DNA of 64,000 nt from UBA668 sp038234785. Its GTDB lineage: Bacteria > Actinomycetota > Acidimicrobiia > Acidimicrobiales > Ilumatobacteraceae. Position 1 is the stretch's first letter, and each line of letters begins with the position of its first letter. Below the pieces are notes generated by a model that saw nothing but the letters and a program-made list of their open reading frames with translations, was not told the DNA's origin and ran no database searches. The position numbers and the translations under genes are program-made. Shown in pieces: positions 35,320 through 43,897 of this stretch. The DNA lies in contig JBBQTC010000009.1 of NCBI GenBank assembly GCA_038234785.1, positions 16,632-80,631 on the forward strand, read 5' to 3'.

Positions 35320-35414
35320 GACACTGCCTCCTTTCTCACGCGCTCGTGGCGCACCGGACCTGACGAACGGGAACGTATCGCGTCAATCCGGGCTGAGCCA
35401 GCTAATTTCGACGT

Positions 35415-35921
35415 GTGACTCAACTCGACCGCATCTGGAACGGATGGCGTGCGCAGTACGTCAACGAGGCGGGTGCCGGGTCGCCGGATGCCCAGGGCAG
35501 CGTCTTCACGCAGATCCTGCAGTCGGGGCTCTCCGACGAGGACGCCCACATCGTGCACCGCGGCCCACTCACCTTCGTCATCCTCAACGCGTTCCCCTAC
35601 ACGTCGGGTCACCTGATGGTGCTCCCGTACCGACAGGTGGCCGCGCTGGAAGATCTCACCGAGCACGAAGCGACAGAGCTGTGGTCGACGGTCACGACGG
35701 CGGTGGTGGCGGTGAAGGCGGCGTACCGGCCAGGCGGGGTGAACGTCGGCATCAACCTCGGCCGAGCCGCCGGTGGCAGCGTGAGTGAACACCTGCACGT
35801 CCACGTGGTGCCCCGATGGTCGGGTGACGGGAACTTCATGACCTCCATCGCCGAAGCGCGGACACTTCCCGAACCATTGTCGTTCTCAGCGGCGAAGGTG
35901 CGCGAGGCGTGGCCGTCATGA
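35415..35921 (+). CDS. HIT-family nucleotide phosphorylase/hydrolase (Ap4A phosphorylase type)
   Basis: A 168-residue histidine-triad protein that would act on diadenosine polyphosphates or related nucleotides. The triad is SEHLHVHVVPRW near residue 122, and FVILNAFPYTSGHLMVLPYR is the conserved upstream strand. TAATTT (35403-35408) ends 6 bases before GTG 35415, giving a leaderless start. The C-terminus overlaps the next gene by 13 bases. The exact nucleotide substrate is not determined by sequence. Confidence 0.92.
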   Translation: MTQLDRIWNGWRAQYVNEAGAGSPDAQGSVFTQILQSGLSDEDAHIVHRGPLTFVILNAFPYTSGHLMVLPYRQVAALEDLTEHEATELWSTVTTAVVAVKAAYRPGGVNVGINLGRAAGGSVSEHLHVHVVPRWSGDGNFMTSIAEARTLPEPLSFSAAKVREAWPS

Positions 35922-36409
35922 GCGTCGTCGTGCGTCGCACTCACCCCGGGGACGATCTCGGCCGGGCGGGCGCGGTCGTGCAGGCCGCGTACTTCGCCCT
36001 GCCTGACTATCCCCGCGATGCCTATTACGACGCCGTGCTCGGCGACGTCGACGGTCGCGCCCACGAAGCCGTGGTGGTCGTCGCGCTGATCGACGATCGC
36101 ATCGTCGGGTGCCTCACCTACATACCCGACCACCACAACCCGCACGCGGAGTTCGACGACCCCAAGGCGGCCAGCTTCCGCTACTTCGGTGTCGATCCTG
36201 CCGTGCAGGGCCAGGGAGTGGGAGAGGCGATGGTGCAGTGGTGCATCCACGAGACCAAGCGCACGCATCACCGGCGGCTGCGGATTCACACCCTCGAGTC
36301 GATGCCGGCGGCGCAGCGGATGTATCTACGGCTCGGTTTCGAACGTGACCCCGAGCACGACGAGGACTGGGACGGCATCACGGGCCTTGCCTTCGTACTG
36401 CACCTCTAG
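35909..36409 (+). CDS. GNAT-family N-acetyltransferase
   Basis: A 166-residue acetyltransferase-fold protein. The acetyl-CoA site is in FGVDPAVQGQGVGEAMVQWC (the Q-x-x-G-x-G loop), and HTLESMPAAQRMYLRLGFER is the usual C-terminal motif. It overlaps the HIT gene by 13 bases and is likely co-transcribed with it. The substrate is unknown. GTG 35909 is the longest start; ATG 35918 (MSVVVRRTHPGDD) fits typical GNAT N-termini equally well and would shorten the overlap to 4 bases. Confidence 0.88.
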   Translation: MAVMSVVVRRTHPGDDLGRAGAVVQAAYFALPDYPRDAYYDAVLGDVDGRAHEAVVVVALIDDRIVGCLTYIPDHHNPHAEFDDPKAASFRYFGVDPAVQGQGVGEAMVQWCIHETKRTHHRRLRIHTLESMPAAQRMYLRLGFERDPEHDEDWDGITGLAFVLHL

Positions 36410-36432
36410 ACCGGGCGTGTGAGACTGGCCGC

Positions 36433-37407
36433 ATGCGCGCCGTCGTCCTTCAGTCCCATGGTGGTCCCGAAGTGCTCACGATCGTCGACGTCGACGATCC
36501 GGTGCCCGGGCCCGAGGAGGTACTCGTGCGCGTCGCGGCGACGGCACTGAACCGCGCCGACCTGCTGCAGCGGATGGGGCTCTATCCGGATCCTCGGGGC
36601 CGCGTCCCGGAGATTCCGGGGCTCGAGTTCGCCGGCACGGTCGCTGCCGTCGGCGAGCGGGCGAGCATGTGGTCGGTCGGTGATCGGGTGATGGGCATCG
36701 AGGCGGGCGGTGCCTACGCGGAGTTGATCACGACGCACGAGCGACAACTGCTCGCCGTGCCCGCCGGACTCGACATCGTCGATGCGGCGGCGATCCCCGA
36801 GGTCTTCCTCACCGCGTGGGACGCGCTGGTGCTCCAAGGTGGGCTGACGACCGGCCGGTGGGCGCTCGTGCACGCCGGCGCCAGCGGGGTCGGCACTGCT
36901 GCCATTCAGATCGCGAAGGCGATCGGTGCCCGCATCGCGGTCACGTGTTCGGCGGGCAAGGCGGATCTGTGCACGGAACTCGGTGCCGACCTCGTGCTGG
37001 ACCGCTCGCCGCACGACTGGTTGGCCGATGCCCTCGCGGCCGTGCCCGGCGGCTTCCACACCGTGCTCGACGTGATCGGGGGCGACGAAGTCGACCGCAA
37101 CCTGCAGGCGGTCGCCGTGAAGGGCACCATCGTGCAGGTCGGATTGATGGGCGGGGGACGAACTCCCGTGAACGTCGGTCTGCTGCTGGGCAAGCGCGCC
37201 ACGTGGGTGGGGACGACACTGCGGACGCGCCCGTTGGAGGAAAAGTTGGCCGTGACTCGCCGCTTCGCTGCCGAGATGCTGCCCCGCTTCGACGATGGAG
37301 CCCTGCGGCCGGTGATCGACAGCCGCTACCCGCTCGCGGAGATCGCCGCCGCGCACGCGCACATGGAGGCCAACGCCAACGCCGGCAAGATCGTCGTCAC
37401 CCTGTAG
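36433..37407 (+). CDS. NAD(P)H:quinone oxidoreductase-like protein (zinc-free MDR family)
   Basis: A 324-residue medium-chain reductase. The N-terminal GroES-like domain has VLVRVAATALNRADLLQR and IPGLEFAGTV; the nucleotide-binding domain has ALVHAGASGVGTAAIQIAKA. No catalytic zinc ligands are present, so it belongs with quinone oxidoreductase (PIG3-like) proteins. It stands alone in its strand block after the GNAT gene, with a convergent neighbour on the right. The electron acceptor is not known. Confidence 0.9.
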   Translation: MRAVVLQSHGGPEVLTIVDVDDPVPGPEEVLVRVAATALNRADLLQRMGLYPDPRGRVPEIPGLEFAGTVAAVGERASMWSVGDRVMGIEAGGAYAELITTHERQLLAVPAGLDIVDAAAIPEVFLTAWDALVLQGGLTTGRWALVHAGASGVGTAAIQIAKAIGARIAVTCSAGKADLCTELGADLVLDRSPHDWLADALAAVPGGFHTVLDVIGGDEVDRNLQAVAVKGTIVQVGLMGGGRTPVNVGLLLGKRATWVGTTLRTRPLEEKLAVTRRFAAEMLPRFDDGALRPVIDSRYPLAEIAAAHAHMEANANAGKIVVTL

Positions 37408-37422
37408 CCGTCCCCCGTCCCG

Positions 37423-37477
37423 CGCTTCATGTCATGGCTCGAGGCAGAAATCCGACCATGCAGGATGACATGAAGCG
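37423..37477. terminator. Long inverted repeat between convergent genes
   Basis: Perfect 13-base arms CGCTTCATGTCAT (37423-37435) and ATGACATGAAGCG (37465-37477) flank 29 bases. The inner bases can add a second, shorter pairing (ATGG with CCAT). It sits exactly between the ends of the quinone reductase gene and the molybdopterin oxidoreductase gene, so a bidirectional terminator is plausible. It lacks T runs, so a dispersed palindromic repeat is an alternative. Confidence 0.5.
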
Positions 37478-37511
37478 GGTGGGTGGGTGCGGGTGCCGGT
37501 GCCGGGGCGGG

Positions 37512-39053
37512 TCAGCGGACCTTGAACTTGATGGTGTGGTACCCGGTGGCGCCGTCGGGGGCGACAGGGGTGCGCTCCTCGGTCTGGGTCTCGCCGGTCT
37601 TGTCGGTGGCACGGACCTCGACGGTGTAGTCGCCCGTCGGAGCGTTCCAGTCGAGGACCCACTGGCGCCACGCGTCGTCGGACACGTCCGATGCCAGGCG
37701 GGCCGCCTGCCAGTCGCCGCCGTCGATGCGGACCTCGACCTTCTCGATGCCGCGGTGCTGTGCCCACGCGACTCCGGCGATCTTCTGCGCACCGGCCTCG
37801 ATCGTCTTGCCGTTACGTGGGACGTCGATGCGTGACTGGGTCTTGATCGGTCCGAGTCGTCCCCAACCCCGAGGCACCCAATAGCCCTGTTGGTCCCAGG
37901 TGGTCAGCTCGATCTTGGACAGCCACTTGGTGGCACTGACATAGCCGTAGAGGCCGGGGACGACGAGACGCGCCGGATAGCCGTGCTCCAGGGGCAGGGT
38001 GGCGCCGTTCATCCCGACGGCGATCATCGCATCGCGACCGTCGAAGGCCGCCTCCACAGGGAAGCCGCAGGTCCAACCGTCCTGGCTGGTGCTGTAGACC
38101 TGCTCGGCACTGTCCTGCACGCCCGCCCGGTCGAGGATGTCCTGCAGCAGCACGCCACGCCACACGGCGTTGCCGATGTAGGGGCCGCCCACGTCGTTCG
38201 ACACGCAGCAGAGCGTGACGACGCGCTCGACCTGAGGCATTGCGAGGAGTTCGTCGTAGGTGAAGCTGTAGGGCGAATCGACCATGCCGGTGATCTCGCA
38301 CTTCCACTTCCCTGCGTCGACCCGCGGGAACGACAGCGCGGTGTCGATGCGGTAGAAGTCCGAGTTCGGCGTGACGAACGGCGAGGTCGGGCTGAGGGTC
38401 GCCGCGTCCGGCACCGGTGCGATCGTGTCCACGCCGCCGCCGGTGGGAAGCGGGACCTTGGTGGCCTCGCGGATGTCGGCGATCCGGCCGTTGTCGAGCG
38501 CCCGCGCCACTCCACCTGCTGCTGCGGCGGCGATCGTGGCCGCGCCGCTCGTCACGAGGAACCGGCGGCGATCCCAGCCGAGTGGCGCCTTGGAAGGCCC
38601 AGGAGTCTCGATCTGGTGGGGCTGGAGCGCCCGGTGGAGGACCACGCCGCCGACCAGTGCACCGAGCAGGCTCGGTACTGCAGCGCCGGCGCTCTCGCCG
38701 GGACGGTGCATCGCAGCCGCCGCGCCCACGAGCCCGAACACGCCGAAGCCGACCATTCCGACGATCGGCCGACGTACCGAGGCGATCCCGAGACCGACCG
38801 CGGCGACGGCAAGGATGCTGATGATCCCGACACGTAGGGCGAGCTTGTCGTTCGACCCGAAGGTGTCGATGGCGAACTGTTTGACCCACCGTGGTACCCG
38901 GTCGATGACCTCACTTCCGACGGCATCGATGGGTGAGACGACGTCGGTGATCGAGGCCACGAGCATGCCCGTGGTGACGGCGAGCGCGCCGGAGACGAAA
39001 CCGGCGGTGGCGCCGATCGATCTGCTCGGGGTGTCGGGCTGTTGGCTGTTCAT
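37512..39053 (-). CDS. Membrane-anchored molybdopterin-dependent oxidoreductase (sulfite oxidase family)
   Basis: A 513-residue protein with about four hydrophobic helices in residues 15-160, then DRRRFLVTSGAATIAAAAAG, a twin-arginine-like segment leading into the sulfite-oxidase fold. The Moco-ligand cysteine is probably in VTLCCVSND near residue 300, and GYPARLVVPGLYGYVSATKWL is the conserved motif after it. A C-terminal dimerisation-like domain follows (EVRIDGGDWQAARL). The enzyme domain should face outside. ATG 39053 overlaps the kinase stop by 4 bases, so the oxidoreductase is made together with its two-component system. The substrate is unknown. Confidence 0.9.
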   Translation of the reverse strand: MNSQQPDTPSRSIGATAGFVSGALAVTTGMLVASITDVVSPIDAVGSEVIDRVPRWVKQFAIDTFGSNDKLALRVGIISILAVAAVGLGIASVRRPIVGMVGFGVFGLVGAAAAMHRPGESAGAAVPSLLGALVGGVVLHRALQPHQIETPGPSKAPLGWDRRRFLVTSGAATIAAAAAGGVARALDNGRIADIREATKVPLPTGGGVDTIAPVPDAATLSPTSPFVTPNSDFYRIDTALSFPRVDAGKWKCEITGMVDSPYSFTYDELLAMPQVERVVTLCCVSNDVGGPYIGNAVWRGVLLQDILDRAGVQDSAEQVYSTSQDGWTCGFPVEAAFDGRDAMIAVGMNGATLPLEHGYPARLVVPGLYGYVSATKWLSKIELTTWDQQGYWVPRGWGRLGPIKTQSRIDVPRNGKTIEAGAQKIAGVAWAQHRGIEKVEVRIDGGDWQAARLASDVSDDAWRQWVLDWNAPTGDYTVEVRATDKTGETQTEERTPVAPDGATGYHTIKFKVR

Positions 39054-40248
39054 GAGTGCTCCTTCGGGGGGAACCAGAGGCGGATGTCGCCGCCCGGCCC
39101 GTCGCCCAACCACGCCCGGCCGCCGTGCTGTTGCACGAGCGCCCGAGTGATGGCGAGGCCCAGGCCGGCGTGACCGGTACGAGTGGTACGGGCAGGGTCG
39201 GCGCGAGTGAACGGGTCGAATGCATGGGCGCGGAAGTCGGCCGGAAAGCCCGGGCCGTCGTCGAGGATGCGCACCGAGACGCCACTTGCGTCGGAGGTGA
39301 CGAAGAGGTGGACGTTGCCGTCGGTCGGGCAGTGCCCGATCGCGTTCTCGATCGGGTTGCGCAGCACGCGACCGATGTCGAGTGCGGTGGCGTCGACGAA
39401 ACCCGGCCCGTCGGATGAGAGATGCAGGTGGACCTGGCGCCGCTCGGCCAGGGGAGTGAGGGCTTCGACCGCCTCGTGCGCCACCTCGGCGACCGAAACG
39501 GTCTCGGTGGCGGTCGGCCTGGCACCCGCTTCGATCCGCGCGTACTCGACGAGTTGATCGAGCAGCGCCTCCACGTTGACGAGTTCGTTGCCGATGATGC
39601 CCATGTATCGGTCGGGATCGGTGGCGACACCGTCCTGCAGGCTCTCCACGGCCGCCCGGATGGCAGCGAGCGGGGTGCGCAGGTCGTGGCCGACGCTGGT
39701 GAAGAGCATCTGTCGCGCGGCGCCGAGTCGCTCGCGTTCAACGGCAGCATCGTGCAGCGTCGACACCATCTCGTCGATGGCGGTGGCCGTGCGACCGACC
39801 TCGTCGACCCGCCGGATCCCGGTGCGCACGGTGAGATCACCGGCAGCGACCTGTTCGGCCACCTCGCCGAGGCGAGCGATGTCGCGAGCGAGTGGACGGG
39901 TGAGCTGGGTACCGACCACCAGAGCGATCCCGCACGACAGGATCAACACCACCAGGAACAGCCGATAGTCGTGCGACGACAGGAACATCGCGTTCGAGGC
40001 AGCGGAGGTGGTGACTGCACCGAGGGCCAATGAGCACAGCCCGACCACGAGCGCGGCGCCGGCGACGCTCGCCCGGCTCGAGACCCACCGGCGCAGCAGC
40101 GGGACGAGGGCAGCGGCCACCACGGCCGGAGCCGCGAGGATGATGATGAGGTGCAGTCGTTCGTCCCCGTTCGGTGGTTGCAGGAGCACTTCGGCGAGGA
40201 CGATGGCACCGAGCACCAGCCCGGTCAACCACAGCAGCAGGCGGGCGC

Positions 40249-40252
<4 letters not shown>
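39050..40252 (-). CDS. Sensor histidine kinase
   Basis: A 400-residue membrane kinase. About four hydrophobic segments fill residues 1-120, with almost no extracytoplasmic domain, so sensing is probably within the membrane. A HAMP domain follows (RPLARDIARLGEVAEQVAAGDL), then the phospho-acceptor helix with SVGHDLRTPLAAIRA near residue 190, and an ATPase domain with NPIENAIGHC (N box), LDDGPGF (G1) and GHAGLGLAI (G2). It overlaps the response regulator stop and the oxidoreductase start by 4 bases each. Confidence 0.93.
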
Positions 40253-40944
<692 letters not shown>

Positions 40945-40982
40945 CGCCGCACACCATACGGAGGATGCGAACCCCTGTGAAT

Positions 40983-41008
40983 GGATGTGCGGGAGAGTTT
41001 CGTGGATG
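40983..41008. promoter_or_regulatory. Candidate direct-repeat site for response regulator
   Basis: GGATGT occurs at 40983-40988 and again at 41003-41008, 20 bases apart, or two helical turns. The region lies between the divergent response-regulator and lipoprotein genes. OmpR-type regulators often bind direct repeats, usually about 11 bases apart, so this is only a candidate. Confidence 0.25.
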
Positions 41009-41054
41009 TTTCTCGGTCCGTCGCCCCACCGAAAGGCCTGCATCTGATCATCGT

Positions 41055-41085
41055 GGTGCGAAGGGCAACCCTGTTCCTTCGCACC
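41055..41085 (+). other. Perfect inverted repeat upstream of lipoprotein-thioredoxin-CcdA genes
   Basis: GGTGCGAAGG (41055-41064) and CCTTCGCACC (41076-41085) are perfect 10-base arms around an 11-base loop, ending 23 bases before GTG 41109. In RNA it would form a stable 5'-leader hairpin close to the ribosome binding site GGAG (41099-41102); in DNA it could be an operator. It is not followed by a T run, so it is unlikely to be a terminator. Confidence 0.5.
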
Positions 41086-41108
41086 GACCCGACGAACTGG
41101 AGACCTCC

Positions 41109-41273
41109 GTGAACGTTCCCCACCGCCTGATCCTGCTGCCCTTGCTCGCTGTGAGCACGATGAGCATCGCCGCCTGTGGCAGCGACAGCACCGACAGCCC
41201 GGCCACCCCGACCACCGACGCGATGATGACCGACACCACCGACGCGATGATGACCGACACGACGGGCGGCTGA
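41109..41273 (+). CDS. Small lipoprotein with Met/Asp/Thr repeats
   Basis: A 54-residue precursor. The lipoprotein signal ends at SIAAC near residue 23, leaving a mature peptide of about 32 residues. Two copies of TDAMMTDT are encoded by 24-base direct repeats at 41214-41237 and 41238-41261, which differ in only one base. The paired methionines next to aspartates could bind a metal such as copper, but this is only suggestive. The thioredoxin gene starts 3 bases after its stop, so the three genes form one operon. GTG 41109 follows GGAG. Confidence 0.7.
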   Translation: MNVPHRLILLPLLAVSTMSIAACGSDSTDSPATPTTDAMMTDTTDAMMTDTTGG

Positions 41274-41276
41274 CCG

Positions 41277-41897
41277 ATGAGCGCCAAGGCCCGGTGGGCA
41301 ACGCTCGCCGTGCTGCTGGTGGGTGCGGTGGTCGCCGTGTCGGTGAGCCACCGCACCCGACCGGATCAGGTGTCGGGCGCGGCGGGTGACGCCGTGCGCC
41401 CTGTCGTGCTCGAGCAGGACCTCCCGGTGCTCGATCCCGGACCACTGCCATCGGTCGCCGGAGCGACAGGCTGGATCAACACCGATCCGCTGACGAGTGC
41501 ATCGCTGCACGGATCCGTCGTACTGGTCGACTTCTGGACGTTCGGTTGCATCAACTGCCAGCACACGCTGTCGCACGTCAAGGCGTGGTACGCGAGATAT
41601 GCAGCGGATGGACTGGTGGTCCTGAGTGTGCACACCCCGGAGTTCTCCTATGAGGCCGACCCGGCCAATGTGCAGGACTACGTCACCCGCGAGGGCATCA
41701 CCTATCCCGTCGCACTCGACCCCGAGATGGCGGTCTGGCACGCGTGGGACAACCATGCGTGGCCGGGCTTCTACCTCTACGACACCGACGGGCGGTTGCG
41801 CCTGCAGCACCTGGGTGAGGGGCGATACGACATGACCGAGGACTCGATACGGGCGCTGCTCGGGGTCGACCCGGCAAGCCCCCGAGCCGACGTGTGA
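41277..41897 (+). CDS. TlpA-like thioredoxin resembling the DipZ thioredoxin domain
   Basis: A 206-residue membrane-anchored thioredoxin-fold protein facing outside, with a signal anchor at residues 7-23. The redox motif is DFWTFGCINCQHTL near residue 83, and GVHTPEF-like SVHTPEFSYE, ITYPVALDPEMAVWHAWDN and WPGFYLYDTDG follow the pattern of the soluble domain of mycobacterial DipZ. In DipZ this domain is fused after a CcdA-like membrane part; here it is separate and encoded first. Its stop overlaps the ccdA start by 4 bases. Confidence 0.88.
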   Translation: MSAKARWATLAVLLVGAVVAVSVSHRTRPDQVSGAAGDAVRPVVLEQDLPVLDPGPLPSVAGATGWINTDPLTSASLHGSVVLVDFWTFGCINCQHTLSHVKAWYARYAADGLVVLSVHTPEFSYEADPANVQDYVTREGITYPVALDPEMAVWHAWDNHAWPGFYLYDTDGRLRLQHLGEGRYDMTEDSIRALLGVDPASPRADV

Positions 41898-42565
41898 GTT
41901 CCTTCCCCCTCGCGACGGTCGCCCTCTACGGCGCCGGGGTGACCGCATCGGTGAGCCCCTGTGTCCTGCCGCTGGTGCCGGGGTATCTCGGTGTGCTCGC
42001 CGACGCCGACGGACGGCCGGGGCGGGGAGGACGTGTGGCCATCTTCGCTGCCTCGGCGGTGGCGACCTTCGCCCTCCTCGGTTCGCTGGTGGCCGCCTTC
42101 GGATCGGTGGTGCACACGACCGTCGCCTTGCAGCGGGTTGCCGGCGCGCTGCTGCTGGTGTGCGCGGCAGCGGCTCTGGCGACCCACTTCGGGCGGCTGC
42201 AGGGAACCTGGCGGGTGCCGGTCGCGATTCCGGCGTCGCCCGTGCCGCGCGCGGTCGCGCTCGGTGTCGGCTGTGGCGCCGCGTGGACGCCGTGCGTCGG
42301 TCCCTTGCTGGGTGCGGCCTTGACCGCGGCCGGCGGCGTCGGCTCGGTGTCGCGCGGCGCCGCGCTGCTCGCCGCGTTCGGATTCGGTGTGGTGACGCCG
42401 CTCATCGCGATCGCGATCCTGCCGCTGCCGCGCGTGCCGGCGTCGTGGCGTCGCATCGGACGCGCGGCAAATCTCGCGACTCCCGCGTTGCTGGCCGTGG
42501 TCGGCCTCGTGTTGCTCTTCGGGTGGTACGGCCCGCTGGTTCAGCGGTTGCCGACGGGCACGTAG
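41894..42565 (+). CDS. ccdA: CcdA-family thiol:disulfide electron transporter
   Basis: A 223-residue membrane protein with six hydrophobic helices that carries reducing power from cytoplasmic thioredoxin to extracytoplasmic partners. The two conserved cysteines are in TASVSPCVLPLVPGYLG (first helix) and AAWTPCVGPLLGAAL (fourth helix), each in the expected PC context. GTG 41894 overlaps the stop of the thioredoxin gene, its probable partner. The 3' end overlaps the convergent citrate synthase gene by 25 bases. Confidence 0.9.
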   Translation: MSSFPLATVALYGAGVTASVSPCVLPLVPGYLGVLADADGRPGRGGRVAIFAASAVATFALLGSLVAAFGSVVHTTVALQRVAGALLLVCAAAALATHFGRLQGTWRVPVAIPASPVPRAVALGVGCGAAWTPCVGPLLGAALTAAGGVGSVSRGAALLAAFGFGVVTPLIAIAILPLPRVPASWRRIGRAANLATPALLAVVGLVLLFGWYGPLVQRLPTGT

Positions 42566-43809
42566 TCGCGGGTCTCGGGACCCGTGTACCACTGCCGCGG
42601 GCGGCTGATCTTCTGCTCCTTGTCGCCCAGCAGTTCCTGCCAGTGAGCCAACCAGCCGACGGTGCGGGGGATCGCGAACAGCACGGTGAACATGGCCACC
42701 GGGAAGCCCAGCGCCTGGTAGATGAGGCCGGAGTAGAAGTCGACGTTCGGGTACAGCTTGCGGTCGACGAAGTACGGGTCGCTGAGCGCGGCCTCTTCCA
42801 GCTTCAGTGCGATGTCGAGCAGCGGGTTCTTGCCCGTCACCTCGAACACGTCGTAGGCGGTCTTCTTGATGATCGTCGCCCGCGGGTCGAAGTTCTTGTA
42901 CACGCGGTGACCGAAGCCCATCAACCGGCTACCACTGCCGCTCTTGACCTCATTGATGAATGCCGGCACGTTCTCGACGCTTCCGATCTCGGTGAGCATT
43001 CGCACCACGGCCTCGTTGGCCCCGCCGTGCAAGGGTCCGTACAGTGCCGAGGCTGCAGCTGCGGCGGACGTGTACGGATCGGAGTGGCTCGATCCGACGA
43101 CGCGCATCGCGGTGGTGCCGCAGTTCTGCTCGTGGTCGGCGTGGAGGATGAACAGCACGTCCATCGCCCGCTCGAGCCGGGGATCGATCTCGTACTCGCC
43201 GATCTTCCACATCATGTTGAGGAAGTTCGCCGGGAACGACAGGGCGTTGTCGGGGTAGACGAAGGGGAGGCCCACGGAGAACCGGTAGCACATGGCTGCG
43301 AGAGTGGGCATCTTGGCGATGAGCCGCAGGATCTGCTTGTCGCGGCTCTCCTTGGAGTGGATGTCCTTGGCGTCGTCGTAGAACGTGCCCAGCGCCGCCA
43401 TCGCACTGACGAGCATGCCCATCGGGTGTGCGTCGTAGTGGAATCCGTCGACGAACCGCTTGCGCATGTTCTCGTGGATGAACGTGTGGAGGGTGACCTC
43501 TTCCTTCCACGTCGTGAGTTGCTCGGCCGTGGGGAGGTCGCCGTTGAGCAGGAGGTACGCGACCTCCAGATAGGTGCTCTTCTCGGCGAGCTGTTCGATC
43601 GGGTAGCCGCGGTACCGAAGGATGCCGGCATCGCCATCGAGATAGGTGATCGCACTCTTGCACGCCGCGGTCTGCATGTAGGCCGGGTCGTAGATGAACA
43701 GCGACGGATCGAGCTCCCGAACGGCGGTTGCCGGGAAGACGCCTCCGATGATCGGAACCGTGACGGTCTTGCCGGTCCGATCGTCGGTGATGGTGATGGT
43801 GTCGGGCAT
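42541..43809 (-). CDS. gltA: Citrate synthase
   Basis: Condenses oxaloacetate and acetyl-CoA at the entry of the TCA cycle. The 422-residue protein has the type II-like N-terminal beta region and the catalytic residues in LHADHEQNCGTTAMR, GPLHGGANEAV, MGFGHRVYKN and a late Asp region. GAAGGGA precedes ATG 43809. TAGTCT (43861-43866 on this strand) is a likely -10 box about 50 bases upstream. Citrate synthase and aconitase (at 52-54 kb) are in the same window but not in one operon. Confidence 0.95.
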   Translation of the reverse strand: MPDTITITDDRTGKTVTVPIIGGVFPATAVRELDPSLFIYDPAYMQTAACKSAITYLDGDAGILRYRGYPIEQLAEKSTYLEVAYLLLNGDLPTAEQLTTWKEEVTLHTFIHENMRKRFVDGFHYDAHPMGMLVSAMAALGTFYDDAKDIHSKESRDKQILRLIAKMPTLAAMCYRFSVGLPFVYPDNALSFPANFLNMMWKIGEYEIDPRLERAMDVLFILHADHEQNCGTTAMRVVGSSHSDPYTSAAAAASALYGPLHGGANEAVVRMLTEIGSVENVPAFINEVKSGSGSRLMGFGHRVYKNFDPRATIIKKTAYDVFEVTGKNPLLDIALKLEEAALSDPYFVDRKLYPNVDFYSGLIYQALGFPVAMFTVLFAIPRTVGWLAHWQELLGDKEQKISRPRQWYTGPETRDYVPVGNR

Positions 43810-43897
43810 GTTGTTCCCTTCGGTGACACGACGGTGTTGGGGCTTTCTCCCCGCCGCCGAGACTAGCGGCAGGTGGGGAGGGGTGACCCAACCGAAC

